From Culturomica massiliensis (lineage in GTDB: Bacteria; Bacteroidota; Bacteroidia; Bacteroidales; Marinifilaceae): DNA of 64,000 nucleotides. The notes beneath the pieces are model-generated. The model was not told the origin of the DNA and ran no database searches. It was given only the letters and a program-made list of their open reading frames with translations. The position numbers were made by a program, and so were the translations under genes. The stretch lies in contig NZ_LT594621.1 in NCBI RefSeq assembly GCF_900091655.1, positions 2,686,532 to 2,750,531 of the forward strand. Direction: 5' to 3'. Positions 34,772 through 45,864 of this stretch are shown in pieces. The stretch's first letter is position 1; each line of letters begins with the position of its first letter.

Positions 34772-37700
34772 ATGTTGAGAAAATTATTATTTCTACTATT
34801 ATCAGTCTGTTCGACATATATTTGCGTAGGTAATCCTTATGCCGACGACTTCGAATCCGTAACTCCGGATCAAGGCCTGGCCGATCCGGTCATATATTGT
34901 TTTGCCCAGGATCCGCAAGGCTATATCTGGATCGGAACAAAAGGAGGCCTAACCCGCTATGACGGTTACAGATTTACTACTTATACCCACACGGCAGGCG
35001 ATACCACCTCTCTTTCTCATTCCCGGATCAATTGTCTGATGGCTGACGGAGATACGATATACATCGGAACAGACAGAGGGCTCAACCTATACGATATCCG
35101 TACCGGCAAAATCCGGCAACTCCTCAATACGCAAAATTATTCCGTAAAATTTATTCTTCATGATGCAAACAAACGTTTATGGATAGGTACAAATCAAGGC
35201 TTACTGAACTTCACTGAAAAAGGCATCGTCCGTTATTCCCGGCAAGACAGTCTTCACTATTTCCCCGGCGAATATGTCCCCTGCGGATACCTTGCCGATG
35301 ACTCCGTCCTCTATGCCGGCACTCATAATTACATCTGCCGTTACCGGGAAGACGGGAAATTCAATCCGATACCCTTGCCTTTTTCTGAAAATTTAAAAGA
35401 TAACTTGCTGCTTTCACTGATCGGAGACAAGGAATATCCGGGGCAGCTATGGCTGGGTACAGAACAAGGTTTAATCCGGACGGATATGACAACGGGCAAA
35501 TCAACCTTGTTTCTCCCCAATACACCGATCAAATCTCTGCTATACGACGAAAACGGATCGCTTTGGATCGGGACGGACAACGGACTGTATATTAAATCTC
35601 CGGGGACGACTGATTTTACCTATAAAAGAAAAAGTACCGATAACCCATATTCATTGCAAAACGATGTTGTATGGACCATTTTCAAGGACCGTGAATCCAA
35701 CCTTTGGTTCGGAACAGACAACGGCATATCCATAAAACAAGCCCGCAACAGCTACAATAGTTATTCCATCCGGGAAATTACAGGCAGTAACGAAGAAAAC
35801 CTGCTCTTTACCATCCACCGGGACAATCACGGCAATCTATGGCTGGGAGGATCAAACGGACTTATCCGCTGGCACCGGGCCACCGGAAAATACGAATGGT
35901 TTAAAGCCGGTAAAAACGGATTGTCTCACAACAAAGTACGCTATTTGTATGAAGACCCGCAATCGCTCTGGATAGCTACAGACGGCGGACTCAACTGCTA
36001 CAATTATGCCGGCGGACAAATCCACCGCTATATCATCCGGGACAAAAACGAAGCCTATAACTCAAACTGGATGTATTGCATCGTCGAAGATAAAGCCGGA
36101 AAACTATGGCTGGGAACTTATGAAGGCGGAATCTTTGTTGTTGATAAAAAACAGTTGTCAACAACCGCAGACATCATATATGCGGAAAATCATTTCGGTA
36201 GCTATACCGCTACCCGGTCCATATCGGGAAATATTATCAATTCACTTGCCTTGCATCCGGACGGGGCAGTATGGGCCGGTACAGACAACTCAGGCATCAA
36301 CCGGATTTCGACAATTGAACAAAAGGTCAATATCTATACGCATCCGGCCGACGGTTTGAGCAGCAATTTTATCAAATCCCTTGCCATAGACGATAAAGGA
36401 GAAATATGGATCGGTGCGGACAATGGACTCAATTACCTGAAAAAGCCTTATGAACAAATCCGGACAATAGAACCGGAAAAAATTACCGATCCGGTACGTT
36501 TTATCACAATTCAAAACGATAACCTCTGGTTCGGTACCAACATTGGAATTGCTTGTTATAATCGCACCCGCCGAAATCTCAATGCAGTATACCTGGGACA
36601 ATCCTACTTTTCCTGTGCCACCTATTACGCCCCCGAAAACCGAATGTACCTGGGAGCGCCCAACGGAGTAATCGAATTTTATCCCGACTCCCTTTTAAAA
36701 GCAGAAACCGTACCGAGTTTACAAATTACCGGATATTCCACGGACAACGATCAAACTCAAAAAGAATTATTTGAAAGGAAAACACTTCGTTTACCTTACC
36801 GGCAAAACTCCTTTTCCGTAGAATTTTCGGCATTCCTTTACCGCAAAGCTTTTCTACGATATGCCTACCGTCTGAAAGGATACGACAATATATGGCGGGA
36901 AATACCGGGAATCTCCAACCGGGCCACCTATATCAACGTACCTCCCGGACAATATACGTTCGAGGTAGGTAATGTTGACAGCGACGGAACATTCATGGAC
37001 AATACTGCATCCGTCGAAATCACAATACTTCCGCCCTGGTATCGTACAACGATTGCTTTACTCGTTTACATTCTGCTGCTGGCAGGCATTGTCATCGGGA
37101 TCATCTACCGCACCCACAAACGCCACCGACAGGAAATCGAACGGGTGAAACGGGAAAAAACGATGAAATTAACACGCATGAAACTTGATTTCTTTGCCAA
37201 TGTATCCCATGAATTCAAGACACCTTTGAGTCTGATTATCGGTTACATCAGTCAGTTAATCGTGCACGAAACCGACAACGAACAAAAGCGACAAATGCAG
37301 ATTGTCCGCAAAAACGCAGATAAGATACATACACTCATCAATCAAATGCTTGATTACAAAGAAGGCGAAAACAAAGACGAGGAATTGATATTATCGGAAA
37401 CAACCCTGCCTGAATTTATCCGGGAAATATTCACACAATTTGAAACCACATTCCGGGAGAAAGGAATCAATGCCGAATTTACCGCCGATAATATCCCGCA
37501 CACCTTCTCCATCGACCGGGTAAAAATGGAATCGGTATTGACCAATTTATTATCGAATGCTTCCAAATTCGTTTCTCCACAGGGCCATATCCGGCTATCC
37601 GTAACTACGGTTCAAGAAGACGAACAATTTTATACCGCTTCAATTTCAATAGAAGACGACGGTTGCGGAATCCCCGCAAACGATTTACCGAAAGTATTTG

Positions 37701-38704
37701 ACCGCTATTTTATATCACAGTCTTCGCAGCACCTGAACAAAGAAGGTAGCGGTATCGGCCTGGATATCGCCCGGAAAATTGTAGAACAACACGGAGGAAC
37801 GATTGGTATCCGATCGGAAGAAAATAAAGGAACCTGTGTAACCATCACTTTGACAACCTCTAAAACAATCGCTTTTACCAAAGACGGACTCCCCGGCAAT
37901 CGGATTGGTACACCGGCAGAGAAACCGATTGTCCTGGTTGTAGAAGACAATACCGAAATCCGGGAATTCATCACATCAAATCTATCGGAGCATTTCTGCT
38001 TCCTGACGGCAAGCAACGGGAAGGAGGGTGTGGACATCGCCCGGAAATCCATGCCCCAACTGATCATTACCGATCTGATGATGCCGGAAGCCGACGGCGA
38101 ATACCTCTGCCGTAGCTTAAGAAACAATGTCAACACGGCATTTATCCCGGTCATCATCCTCACAGCCCGCAACGACAGTCAGACAGAATTACAGTCGTAC
38201 GAATACGCCGACGCTTTTATCACAAAACCGTTCGACCTGAACTACCTTTACCGCTTAAGTGAAAAATTAATCACCAAATCCCGGAAAATCGCCGAAAAAA
38301 CACGCCAAAAAGAGATCATTACCCCTCAAGTCACAGAACTCATTTCCCCTGACGAGCAATTTTTAAAACAAATCACCCATATTATCGAGGAATCCCTTTC
38401 CGATCCGGATCTGAACGTAACCACCCTCTGTCAGAAAAGCGGCATAAACGACAAGCAGGTATACCGGAAAATCAAACAATTGACAGGGATGAGTGTCGTC
38501 GAGTACATCCGGAGCATCCGCCTCAAAAAAGCCGCCATGTTCTTACGCCAGGACAAACTAAGCGTTTCCGAAATCATGTACCTGGTCGGATTCTCCAACG
38601 CCTCCTATTTTACCCGCTGCTTCAAAGAAGAATACGGTGTCAGCCCCAAAGAATTTACCAGACAAAATAACACAAGTAAGCACGACAAACCTACTGAAAA
38701 CTGA
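34772..38704 (+). CDS. Hybrid two-component system regulator (HTCS)
   Basis: A 1310-residue one-protein signalling system typical of Bacteroidales glycan loci. A signal peptide (about 1-21) precedes a periplasmic pair of seven-bladed propellers with recurring WIGT/LWxGT motifs (about 45-680), a Y_Y_Y domain (about 690-755) and one membrane helix (about 765-785). Then come HisKA (FFANVSHEFKTPLSLIIGYI, His near 812), HATPase (about 920-1035, EDDGCGIP, GSGIGLDIAR), receiver (about 1055-1170, LIITDLMMPEADG) and an AraC helix-turn-helix pair (about 1205-1300). Ligand binding outside would drive transcription of a glycan utilization locus. The nearest such locus starts at 41101; that link is inferred, as four genes lie between. 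Confidence 0.95.
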   Translation: MLRKLLFLLLSVCSTYICVGNPYADDFESVTPDQGLADPVIYCFAQDPQGYIWIGTKGGLTRYDGYRFTTYTHTAGDTTSLSHSRINCLMADGDTIYIGTDRGLNLYDIRTGKIRQLLNTQNYSVKFILHDANKRLWIGTNQGLLNFTEKGIVRYSRQDSLHYFPGEYVPCGYLADDSVLYAGTHNYICRYREDGKFNPIPLPFSENLKDNLLLSLIGDKEYPGQLWLGTEQGLIRTDMTTGKSTLFLPNTPIKSLLYDENGSLWIGTDNGLYIKSPGTTDFTYKRKSTDNPYSLQNDVVWTIFKDRESNLWFGTDNGISIKQARNSYNSYSIREITGSNEENLLFTIHRDNHGNLWLGGSNGLIRWHRATGKYEWFKAGKNGLSHNKVRYLYEDPQSLWIATDGGLNCYNYAGGQIHRYIIRDKNEAYNSNWMYCIVEDKAGKLWLGTYEGGIFVVDKKQLSTTADIIYAENHFGSYTATRSISGNIINSLALHPDGAVWAGTDNSGINRISTIEQKVNIYTHPADGLSSNFIKSLAIDDKGEIWIGADNGLNYLKKPYEQIRTIEPEKITDPVRFITIQNDNLWFGTNIGIACYNRTRRNLNAVYLGQSYFSCATYYAPENRMYLGAPNGVIEFYPDSLLKAETVPSLQITGYSTDNDQTQKELFERKTLRLPYRQNSFSVEFSAFLYRKAFLRYAYRLKGYDNIWREIPGISNRATYINVPPGQYTFEVGNVDSDGTFMDNTASVEITILPPWYRTTIALLVYILLLAGIVIGIIYRTHKRHRQEIERVKREKTMKLTRMKLDFFANVSHEFKTPLSLIIGYISQLIVHETDNEQKRQMQIVRKNADKIHTLINQMLDYKEGENKDEELILSETTLPEFIREIFTQFETTFREKGINAEFTADNIPHTFSIDRVKMESVLTNLLSNASKFVSPQGHIRLSVTTVQEDEQFYTASISIEDDGCGIPANDLPKVFDRYFISQSSQHLNKEGSGIGLDIARKIVEQHGGTIGIRSEENKGTCVTITLTTSKTIAFTKDGLPGNRIGTPAEKPIVLVVEDNTEIREFITSNLSEHFCFLTASNGKEGVDIARKSMPQLIITDLMMPEADGEYLCRSLRNNVNTAFIPVIILTARNDSQTELQSYEYADAFITKPFDLNYLYRLSEKLITKSRKIAEKTRQKEIITPQVTELISPDEQFLKQITHIIEESLSDPDLNVTTLCQKSGINDKQVYRKIKQLTGMSVVEYIRSIRLKKAAMFLRQDKLSVSEIMYLVGFSNASYFTRCFKEEYGVSPKEFTRQNNTSKHDKPTEN

Positions 38705-38769
38705 AAAAATCAATATTCTTCTATTTCAGCAAAATTCGCATAAATACAATTTTACAGAAAAATAAAGAC

Positions 38770-39585
38770 ATGTACACTGAACACCGGCCTTGCACTTTAC
38801 TCTCTCCCTACATCGACAAATACTGGGAATTCAAAGGTAATCCAGAACAAGGGACACGTATCAACATACTTCCGGACGGATGTACGGATTTTATCTTCAC
38901 TTTGGGAGATTCTCCACAGACCCTAAACGGCAACCTGACAATGCGGCCTTTTCATACCTACTTCATAGGACCGATGACAGGGTATTCGGAATTGATTACT
39001 TATACAAAAACCGTTCATATGCTCGGAATCCGCTTCCGGCCTTACGGAATATTCCGCTTTTTGGAACTGCCTCTACACGAACTCACCGATCAAAGGCTTT
39101 ATGCCGGAGATATCAACACTTTCTTCAACGATTCATGGACACAGCAATTATCCGAACAACAAATCACCATAAAACAAATAAGCTTAATCGAAACCAGACT
39201 TATACAAGCGCTATACGAATATAAGCCGGTTCCCGATAAACCGATTTCATACGCAATCAACCAAATAAATACATTTAAAGGAAAACTTTCAATCCACACC
39301 TTGGTTGATAACATCTGTTTATCTCAACGTCATTTTGAACGAAAATTCAAAACATATACCGGATATACCCCTAAAGCATACAGCAGAATCGTAAAATTCA
39401 GGAATGCCGTCGACATTTTACGTAAAACGACTTTCGACAATTTATTATCCATCGCAATTGAAACCGGCTACTACGATGTTCCCCACCTTTCGAGAGAGAT
39501 AAAAAAGATGTCCGGCAATACCCCGCTCTCGTTCTTATCATTACCCCCGGAAAGCGAAACGGCTTTACTTTATATAGAACAATAA
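38770..39585 (+). CDS. AraC-family transcriptional regulator with DUF6597-like N-terminus
   Basis: A 271-residue DNA-binding protein. The N-terminal domain (about 1-130; LSPYIDKYWEFKGNPEQGTR, NILPDGCTDFIFTLGD, MLGIRFRPYGIFRF) matches the DUF6597 type of AraC proteins. The C-terminal AraC domain (about 160-260) has the two helix-turn-helices, SIHTLVDNICLSQRHFERKF and SIAIETGYYDVPHLSREIKK, where the family has xGFxDxSHFxR. No effector is known. It is followed 73 bases downstream by the PNPOx-like gene, which it may control. Confidence 0.88.
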   Translation: MYTEHRPCTLLSPYIDKYWEFKGNPEQGTRINILPDGCTDFIFTLGDSPQTLNGNLTMRPFHTYFIGPMTGYSELITYTKTVHMLGIRFRPYGIFRFLELPLHELTDQRLYAGDINTFFNDSWTQQLSEQQITIKQISLIETRLIQALYEYKPVPDKPISYAINQINTFKGKLSIHTLVDNICLSQRHFERKFKTYTGYTPKAYSRIVKFRNAVDILRKTTFDNLLSIAIETGYYDVPHLSREIKKMSGNTPLSFLSLPPESETALLYIEQ

Positions 39586-39658
39586 AGTCGTTTTTATACA
39601 ATACGATTCAATTTTTCGATCATATATTTGTTCCCATAAATCTATAAACACATATTCA

Positions 39659-40069
39659 ATGGAGACATTAAACGAAAAAGCTTCGGTTATATTACAAAAC
39701 AGTGAAATAGTAGTACTTACATCAGTAAACCAGGAAGGATACCCCAGACCGGTTCCCATGAGTAAAATCAAAGCCGAAGGCATTTCGGTTGTCTGGGTGG
39801 CGACAGGGAAAAATTCAGCGAAAACCAAAGATTTCTCTTTAAATCCCAAAGCGGGATTATGCTTTTACGAAAACGGAAACAGCGTAGCCCTGACAGGAGA
39901 AATTGAAATCATCACAGACGAAGCCATAAAAAAAGAACTTTGGCAAGACTGGTTTATCAGTCATTTCCCGGGAGGCCCGACCGATCCCAATTACATCCTA
40001 TTAAAATTCAAATCCCGGGAAGTTACATTCTGGATTGACGGCAGCTTCATCCACAGGAAAGTCAAATAA
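39659..40069 (+). CDS. Pyridoxamine 5'-phosphate oxidase-like FMN-binding protein
   Basis: A 136-residue split-barrel flavin protein. ILQNSEIVVLTSVNQEGYPR, PVPMSKIKAEGI and LNPKAGLCFYENGNSVALTG are the strands that form the FMN site in the general-stress-protein-26/PNPOx-like group. These small members are usually flavin reductases or stress proteins rather than vitamin B6 enzymes. It follows the AraC regulator in the same direction. Substrate unknown. Confidence 0.87.
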   Translation: METLNEKASVILQNSEIVVLTSVNQEGYPRPVPMSKIKAEGISVVWVATGKNSAKTKDFSLNPKAGLCFYENGNSVALTGEIEIITDEAIKKELWQDWFISHFPGGPTDPNYILLKFKSREVTFWIDGSFIHRKVK

Positions 40070-40225
40070 CGGAAAAGCAGGTACACACCTGTAAGGCAAG
40101 TTGTAAATAGACTGCAACACAAAATTTCGACCGGCTTCACCTTATCCGGTCGAAATCATTTTTCAAACTTTACAGATAACGTAGAGAAACATCTTATACC
40201 TCCGGACAAACCGATAAATATAAGA

Positions 40226-40546
40226 TTATAGATCCTGACAGGAAACAGCTGTTCCGCTGGCGGTCACCATCAGCATGCTTCCATTGATGGTTTCATAATC
40301 CAGATCTACACCGATCACGGCATTCGCCCCCAAACGGGCAGCCTGCTCTCCCATCTCCTTCAAAGCTATATCTTTTGCCTGTTGCAACACTTCTTCATAA
40401 GCCTTCGACCGTCCGCCGACAATATCCCGGATACTGGCAAACAGATCCCGGAATACATTCGCGCCGATAATGGTTTCACCGGTCACAATACCATAATAAT
40501 TAATTATTCGTTTCCCTTCGATAACAGGTGTCGTAGTTAATAACAT
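40226..40546 (-). CDS. YbjQ family (DUF74) protein
   Basis: A 106-residue protein matching YbjQ over its whole length: [40 protein letters not shown] and ALGEMG-like [20 protein letters not shown]. The family forms pentamers and is often called heavy-metal-binding by annotation transfer; its function is unproven. It is a single gene on the minus strand, facing the PNPOx-like gene. Confidence 0.92.
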   Translation of the reverse strand: MLLTTTPVIEGKRIINYYGIVTGETIIGANVFRDLFASIRDIVGGRSKAYEEVLQQAKDIALKEMGEQAARLGANAVIGVDLDYETINGSMLMVTASGTAVSCQDL

Positions 40547-41100
40547 AATTTTAAATTAATTTGAAATACAAATAAGTACTCCCTCATAATTAGCCGAAAT
40601 ATTTAAACGTCGTGAGAAACTCCAATTAAGCAGATTAAAAATTAAACGTAAAATTTAATAAGTCGATCGGCCTACCGTATTTTCTCATACAATCTCAAAT
40701 TTATAAAAAATATCCTGAAATACAATTTTTCTACAGATTCCCTGAAACATATATTACATCAATAAACTACTTTCAAAAACAAGCCGTGACTTCCTTCATT
40801 TTATCCGGAATACCAGGCAAAACACAAGTATCCCACAAAATATATATCCACACAAACCTTGGGCTGAAAGAAAAATCAACGGACTTCAAAATAACGCAAA
40901 AACCTTTTCATTACCTTCTGTTTTTATATTTTTGCCCGTTTGAAAATATTTAATAATCAAACGTTTGCGAACGGTGTCTAATTTGTGTTAGTCTTTGTTC
41001 AATATGTGACAGAAAGACTAAAAAGGATTATCTAAAATTGCAAACGTTATCGGACATTCTTGGTGATGTCATTGGATAAACGGCTAAATAATATCATATC
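40547..41100 (+). promoter_or_regulatory. Leader region of the polysaccharide utilization locus
   Basis: No gene in 554 bases. TATTTTTG at 40927-40934 fits a -7 box. CAAACGTT occurs at 40958-40965 and again at 41041-41048, 83 bases apart, both between that box and the GH5 start. They could be binding sites for the locus regulator or part of a leader structure. The long untranslated stretch (about 160 bases) would allow post-transcriptional control. Confidence 0.4.
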
Positions 41101-43479
41101 ATGTTAAAAAAACTGATCATACCCATTTTATGCGTATTACAACTGGCTGTAGCCGGACAAAATTACAAAATAGATACGCAAGGAATCTTGCGTGACCCGC
41201 AAGGAAAAGAAGCCGCCTTTTTCGGCTTCAACTATTGCATGCCTTTTGCCCACGGCTACCGGAGTCACGGTATATTGGATACAGACCGTAAAACAGCTAT
41301 CGACCGGGATATATATCACATGACCCGACTGGGAATCAACGCTTTCCGGATACATGTATGGGATGTGGAAATCAGTGACGGAGAAGGTAATCTGCTGGAA
41401 AACGATCACCTCGACCTGCTGGATTACACCATCGCCCGATTTGCTCAGTACGGAGTGCAAACATTAGTGACGGCTATCGCATTCTGGGGAAACGGATGGC
41501 CGGAAGAAGACGATAAAACCTTGCCCGGCTTTTCCAATCAAGTAACCAAGCAACAGGCTACCGTAGACGAAAAAAGTATCGCAGCCCAGGAACGTTACCT
41601 GAAAGCTCTGATGAACCATCAGAACCCTTATACAGGTTATTCCTATAAAAACGATCCGGCAATAGTAGCCGTAGAATTGAATAACGAACCGGATCATACA
41701 GCCAACGTACCGGATAAAACAGTAACAGCCTATATCGACAGACTGGCAAAAGCCGTACGCACCGCCGGTTGCCGCAAACCCATCGTATACAATATCACAC
41801 AAAATCCGGAACGGTCGAAAGCTGTAACTACCGCCCGGATCGACGGTGTCTCCGGACAATGGTATCCTTCCGGACTGGTAGGCGGAAAAAAACGTCACGA
41901 AAACTTTCTGCCGACAGTCTCCCATTACAACCTGCCTTATGACACTCGTGGAAAGGCCCGTTTCATCTACGAATTTGATGCCGCGGACATCGACGGCTCC
42001 TACATCTATCCGGCAATGGCACGTTCCTTCCGGGAAGCCGGTTTCCAATGGGCAACCCAATTCGCTTATGATCCGCTGGCAATGGCCGCTTACAACACGG
42101 ATTACCAAACCCATTGGATAAACCTGGTATATACACCGGCAAAAGCGATCTCCCTGCGTATTGCCGCAGAAGTCTTCCGCAGCTTACCCCGGGGAAAAAA
42201 TTTCGGCGATTACCCGGAAAACAACCGCTTTGCCGACTTCAACGTCAGCTATATCGACGACCTTTCTGTATTGAACCGCGACACTCTGTTTTGTTATTCA
42301 AATACAACCGAAGACCTCCCGGTTGCTCCCGAACGATTACGCCATATCGCCGGTCACGGCAGTTCACCCATCGTAAAATATAACGGCAGCGGAGCCTATT
42401 TTTTAGATAAACAAACAGACGGCAACTGGCGAATCGAAATTTACCCGGACATCACCGAAACAACCGATCCCTATAGCCGGCACAACTCTCTGAACCGCAA
42501 AATTGCATTAGCTCAATCGAATACCCGCCAAATGCAGATTTGCCTGCCGGATATACACACACAATTCGACATACGTCCGGGTATCTATTTATTACAAAAG
42601 GAGGGCAAACTGCAAAACATCACAAACGATACGCCATACCCGGTAATCGAGGATGATGTAAAAGAAACAGCCGTATTTCATACTCCGGCGGCCGAATGGA
42701 ACGCAAGCACCCCGGCAACCGTCACGGCCGATATTGTTTCCCCTGCAAAAATAGACAGTGTCGTACTCTACGGCACAATGTGGTACGGCGAATCATTTAA
42801 AACCGTCATGCAACAACAATCCGGTTTTACCTATACGGCCGAACTTCCGTCATCCTTCCTTCGTCATGGTATTTTCCGCTATCGCATCGGCGTATACACC
42901 GGCAAAGGAAACCGGATTTTTCCGGGCAATTGCGACGTAAAACCGGGAGCCTGGAACGACTATTGTAAAAACGATTATCACAGCAATATTATAACTTCCA
43001 GCACGCCAGCCATACTGCTGGATGCACAAAACAAACCGGAATCCGTGGAATTGGTATGGCAACCCGGAATCCGGTTCACCTACCTGCCGGAAGGTATCGG
43101 CATGAAAACAGAAACAACCGATTACCGGGGCGAAGCAGCCTTAGTTACAGACGCCCTCTTTGCTCCCCGTCCGTTGAATCAAATGACAATAGAAGCAATC
43201 ATCACAGAAAAACCGGCAGAAGCACGTTTAGAACTACTCGACCGGGACGGTTTCCTCTGGTGTGCAGAGACACCCCTGCAAAACGGAAAAACAACAATTG
43301 CATTATCTGACTTCAAAGCGACAGAAATTCGTCCGGTAAGGGAACTCTATCCCGGTATTTCTTTCCGGGGAGGCATCCGGTCCGACAGGCCGGACATTCG
43401 GGCAGAAGAAATCACTTCCGTGCGATTTGTTTTGAAAAAAGGGGATGTCGTCATTCAAAAAATCTCGTTGGGAAAATAA
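41101..43479 (+). CDS. Secreted GH5-type glycoside hydrolase
   Basis: A 792-residue exported enzyme. A signal peptide (about 1-19) precedes a TIM-barrel (about 25-370) with the GH5-like catalytic pair: acid/base Glu196 in VELNNEPDH and nucleophile Glu291 in FIYEFDAAD. The C-terminal 400 residues are beta-rich and of unknown type, with SVVLYGTMWYGESFKTVM and a carbohydrate-binding-like segment at about 650-790. Members of clan GH-A cleave beta-linked mannans, glucans or galactans; the subfamily cannot be read by eye. It is the first gene of the locus with the GH2, SusCDE and GH53 genes, so a galactan-type substrate is likely. The GH2 gene follows after 76 bases. Confidence 0.85.
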   Translation: MLKKLIIPILCVLQLAVAGQNYKIDTQGILRDPQGKEAAFFGFNYCMPFAHGYRSHGILDTDRKTAIDRDIYHMTRLGINAFRIHVWDVEISDGEGNLLENDHLDLLDYTIARFAQYGVQTLVTAIAFWGNGWPEEDDKTLPGFSNQVTKQQATVDEKSIAAQERYLKALMNHQNPYTGYSYKNDPAIVAVELNNEPDHTANVPDKTVTAYIDRLAKAVRTAGCRKPIVYNITQNPERSKAVTTARIDGVSGQWYPSGLVGGKKRHENFLPTVSHYNLPYDTRGKARFIYEFDAADIDGSYIYPAMARSFREAGFQWATQFAYDPLAMAAYNTDYQTHWINLVYTPAKAISLRIAAEVFRSLPRGKNFGDYPENNRFADFNVSYIDDLSVLNRDTLFCYSNTTEDLPVAPERLRHIAGHGSSPIVKYNGSGAYFLDKQTDGNWRIEIYPDITETTDPYSRHNSLNRKIALAQSNTRQMQICLPDIHTQFDIRPGIYLLQKEGKLQNITNDTPYPVIEDDVKETAVFHTPAAEWNASTPATVTADIVSPAKIDSVVLYGTMWYGESFKTVMQQQSGFTYTAELPSSFLRHGIFRYRIGVYTGKGNRIFPGNCDVKPGAWNDYCKNDYHSNIITSSTPAILLDAQNKPESVELVWQPGIRFTYLPEGIGMKTETTDYRGEAALVTDALFAPRPLNQMTIEAIITEKPAEARLELLDRDGFLWCAETPLQNGKTTIALSDFKATEIRPVRELYPGISFRGGIRSDRPDIRAEEITSVRFVLKKGDVVIQKISLGK

Positions 43480-43555
43480 AAATACAGTCCCTGTGTGCAA
43501 AACGACAAAGGAAATCTAAATAAAAACAAAAGGATATCAACTTAAAATCCGAAAT

Positions 43556-45835
43556 ATGAAATTATTCGCACTCATCGCATTTTGTGTATGTCTGGGAGCT
43601 TGCAGCCCGGGAGAAAGAATGGAAACACCGAATGCCGTTCCATTTAACGACAATTGGTTATTCACCCGTTCGGCAGTAACCCCGGAATCACTCCCGCCCG
43701 ATAGTATGAAGAGTGTCACCTTACCGCACACTCCCCGCATCGAACCGATGACCGTAAACGATCAATGGCAAGGTATCTGCTACTATGCCAAAAAATTCGA
43801 GACACCGGAAAAAGTAAAAGAAAAATTGCTCTCACTTCGTTTCGAGGCCGCCATGAACATTGCCGATATATGGCTCAACGGCAAACACCTGGGAACACAT
43901 ACCGGCGGCTACCTTCCCTTCACGGTGTCCCTCGATAACGCTTTGAACAAATCCGGAGAAAACTTACTCGTCGTACGCCTTGACAACCGCGATAATGCCG
44001 TAACAGGCCCCAAACCGTTACATCTGCTCGACTTTTGCACTTATGGCGGAATCTATCGCAACGTATGGCTGATCGTTAAAGATTCGTTGCATATCACCGA
44101 TCCCATAGCTCGGCAGGAAGGCGGCATTTTTGTACATGCATCGAACATCTCTTCACGAAAAGCCGGTATAAACATCCGGGTCAATGTGGACAATTGCGCT
44201 ACCGAAAAAGCAAATGCCGTCATCGATTATGAAATCCGCAATGCTACAGGTAAAACAATTCTCCGCGAACAAAACCGGACAATAATAGCTCCCGGAACAG
44301 ATACGACACTTACGACACATTGCTCAATAGAAAATCCGGAACTATGGAGCCCTGAAAGCCCGAACCTTTATACCCTGATTACCTCTGTCAGTAACAACGG
44401 CCGGACAACCGACCGGGAAGAAGTACGTTTCGGTATCCGTGATTTGAAAATTACGCCGGAAGGCTTGTGGCTGAACGGCAAAAAAAGATTCTTGCGGGGT
44501 GTCAACCGTCACCAGGAATACCCTTATATAGGCTACGCCCTTTCAGACGAAGCACAGCGCCGGGATGCACAGAAAATCAAAGATGCCGGATTCGATTACG
44601 TACGCTCAAGCCATTATCCACAGTCTCCCGCCTTTCTGGACGCCTGTGACGAACTGGGCATTATGGTACTCGACGCCATCCTCGGATGGCAATACTTCGG
44701 CGACTCTCTTTTCACCGCACATGCTTTGCAATCTTCCCGGGAATTAATCCGCCGCGACCGTAACCACCCTTGCATACTGGGCTGGGAACTCTCCATTAAT
44801 GAAACTCAGATGCCGCAAAACTTCACCGAAGCAGCCAACCGTATCGCCAGAGAAGAATTCCCACATGACGATTGCTACACAGCCGGATGGATGAAAAAGG
44901 CTTACGACATTTACATCGAAGCCAGACAACACCGCCACAGTGCCCATCTGTCACAACCGCTTATCGTTTCCGAATACGGTGACTGGGAATATTACGCACA
45001 AAATGCAGGATTTCATCAGAATACCTGGAACGATCTGCTGGAAGAGGAACGCAACTCCCGCCAACCCCGGCAATCCGGAGAAAAAAGACTATTGCAACAA
45101 GCCCTCAATATACAGGAAGCACACAACGACAACCTGACAACCCACGCCTTTGCCGACGGCTACTGGGCCATGTTCGATTACAACCGCGGGTATGCCGACG
45201 ACCTGGAATATTCCGGTATCATGGATATTACCCGCCTGCCTAAATTTTCCTACTACTTTTTCCGTAGCCAGCGTGATACACCCGAAATGGTATTTATCGC
45301 CTCCTACTGGCAACCCGGTATAAGCCGACAGGTAAAGGTATTCAGCAATTGCGAAGAAGTAGAACTCTATGCCGACGGCAAACTGACGGAACGTCGTCGT
45401 CCGGACAACGACAATTTTTCGACCCGGCTGTCCCATCCTCCTTTCACCTTCAACATTGCCTGCCAGAAACCGGGCACAGTGAAAGCCATAGGTTACAAAA
45501 ACGGACAAGCCGTTGCCGAATACAGCGTAACGACACCTGCAAAAGCTGCTAAATTAACATTAAAAGTCGATGAAAGCGGTATAGCTCCGGCACGCAACGA
45601 TGTCCTGTTCATCTATGCCACCGTATGTGATGCCGATGGGAATCCCGTACACCATTCCGCAGACAAAATTACTTTTCACATAAAAGGAGCACAACTTTGC
45701 AGCCCGACGAATATCCGGGCGGAAGCCGGAATTGCTACCGCACTGATACGCACGGCTGATGCACCGGCATCGATCAGTATCAGTGCAGAAGCCCCGGGAT
45801 TAGAACCGGCTCAAACGACAATTTCAATCCAATAA
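43556..45835 (+). CDS. GH2 beta-galactosidase-type lipoprotein
   Basis: A 759-residue enzyme. The lipobox CLGAC predicts a lipid-anchored, exported protein. Domains in order are the N-terminal sugar-binding jelly roll (about 25-185, GKHLGTHTGGYLPFTV), an Ig-like domain (about 190-300), the TIM barrel (about 300-590) and a C-terminal beta domain. Glu416 in LSINETQMP (acid/base) and Glu473 in IVSEYGDWE (nucleophile) are in the expected positions, and RGVNRHQEYPYIGYALSDEA is the GH2 signature. It would release terminal beta-linked galactose from oligosaccharides produced by the GH53 enzyme. It is cotranscribed with the flanking genes; susC starts 30 bases later. Confidence 0.9.
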   Translation: MKLFALIAFCVCLGACSPGERMETPNAVPFNDNWLFTRSAVTPESLPPDSMKSVTLPHTPRIEPMTVNDQWQGICYYAKKFETPEKVKEKLLSLRFEAAMNIADIWLNGKHLGTHTGGYLPFTVSLDNALNKSGENLLVVRLDNRDNAVTGPKPLHLLDFCTYGGIYRNVWLIVKDSLHITDPIARQEGGIFVHASNISSRKAGINIRVNVDNCATEKANAVIDYEIRNATGKTILREQNRTIIAPGTDTTLTTHCSIENPELWSPESPNLYTLITSVSNNGRTTDREEVRFGIRDLKITPEGLWLNGKKRFLRGVNRHQEYPYIGYALSDEAQRRDAQKIKDAGFDYVRSSHYPQSPAFLDACDELGIMVLDAILGWQYFGDSLFTAHALQSSRELIRRDRNHPCILGWELSINETQMPQNFTEAANRIAREEFPHDDCYTAGWMKKAYDIYIEARQHRHSAHLSQPLIVSEYGDWEYYAQNAGFHQNTWNDLLEEERNSRQPRQSGEKRLLQQALNIQEAHNDNLTTHAFADGYWAMFDYNRGYADDLEYSGIMDITRLPKFSYYFFRSQRDTPEMVFIASYWQPGISRQVKVFSNCEEVELYADGKLTERRRPDNDNFSTRLSHPPFTFNIACQKPGTVKAIGYKNGQAVAEYSVTTPAKAAKLTLKVDESGIAPARNDVLFIYATVCDADGNPVHHSADKITFHIKGAQLCSPTNIRAEAGIATALIRTADAPASISISAEAPGLEPAQTTISIQ

Positions 45836-45864
45836 TCTAAATACACAACCTAATACACAAAAAC

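Noticed and set aside
41464..42114. 216-codon minus-strand ORF inside the GH5 gene
   Set aside because: It lies opposite a clear GH5 catalytic domain and is rich in Cys/Tyr/Arg typical of antisense reading.
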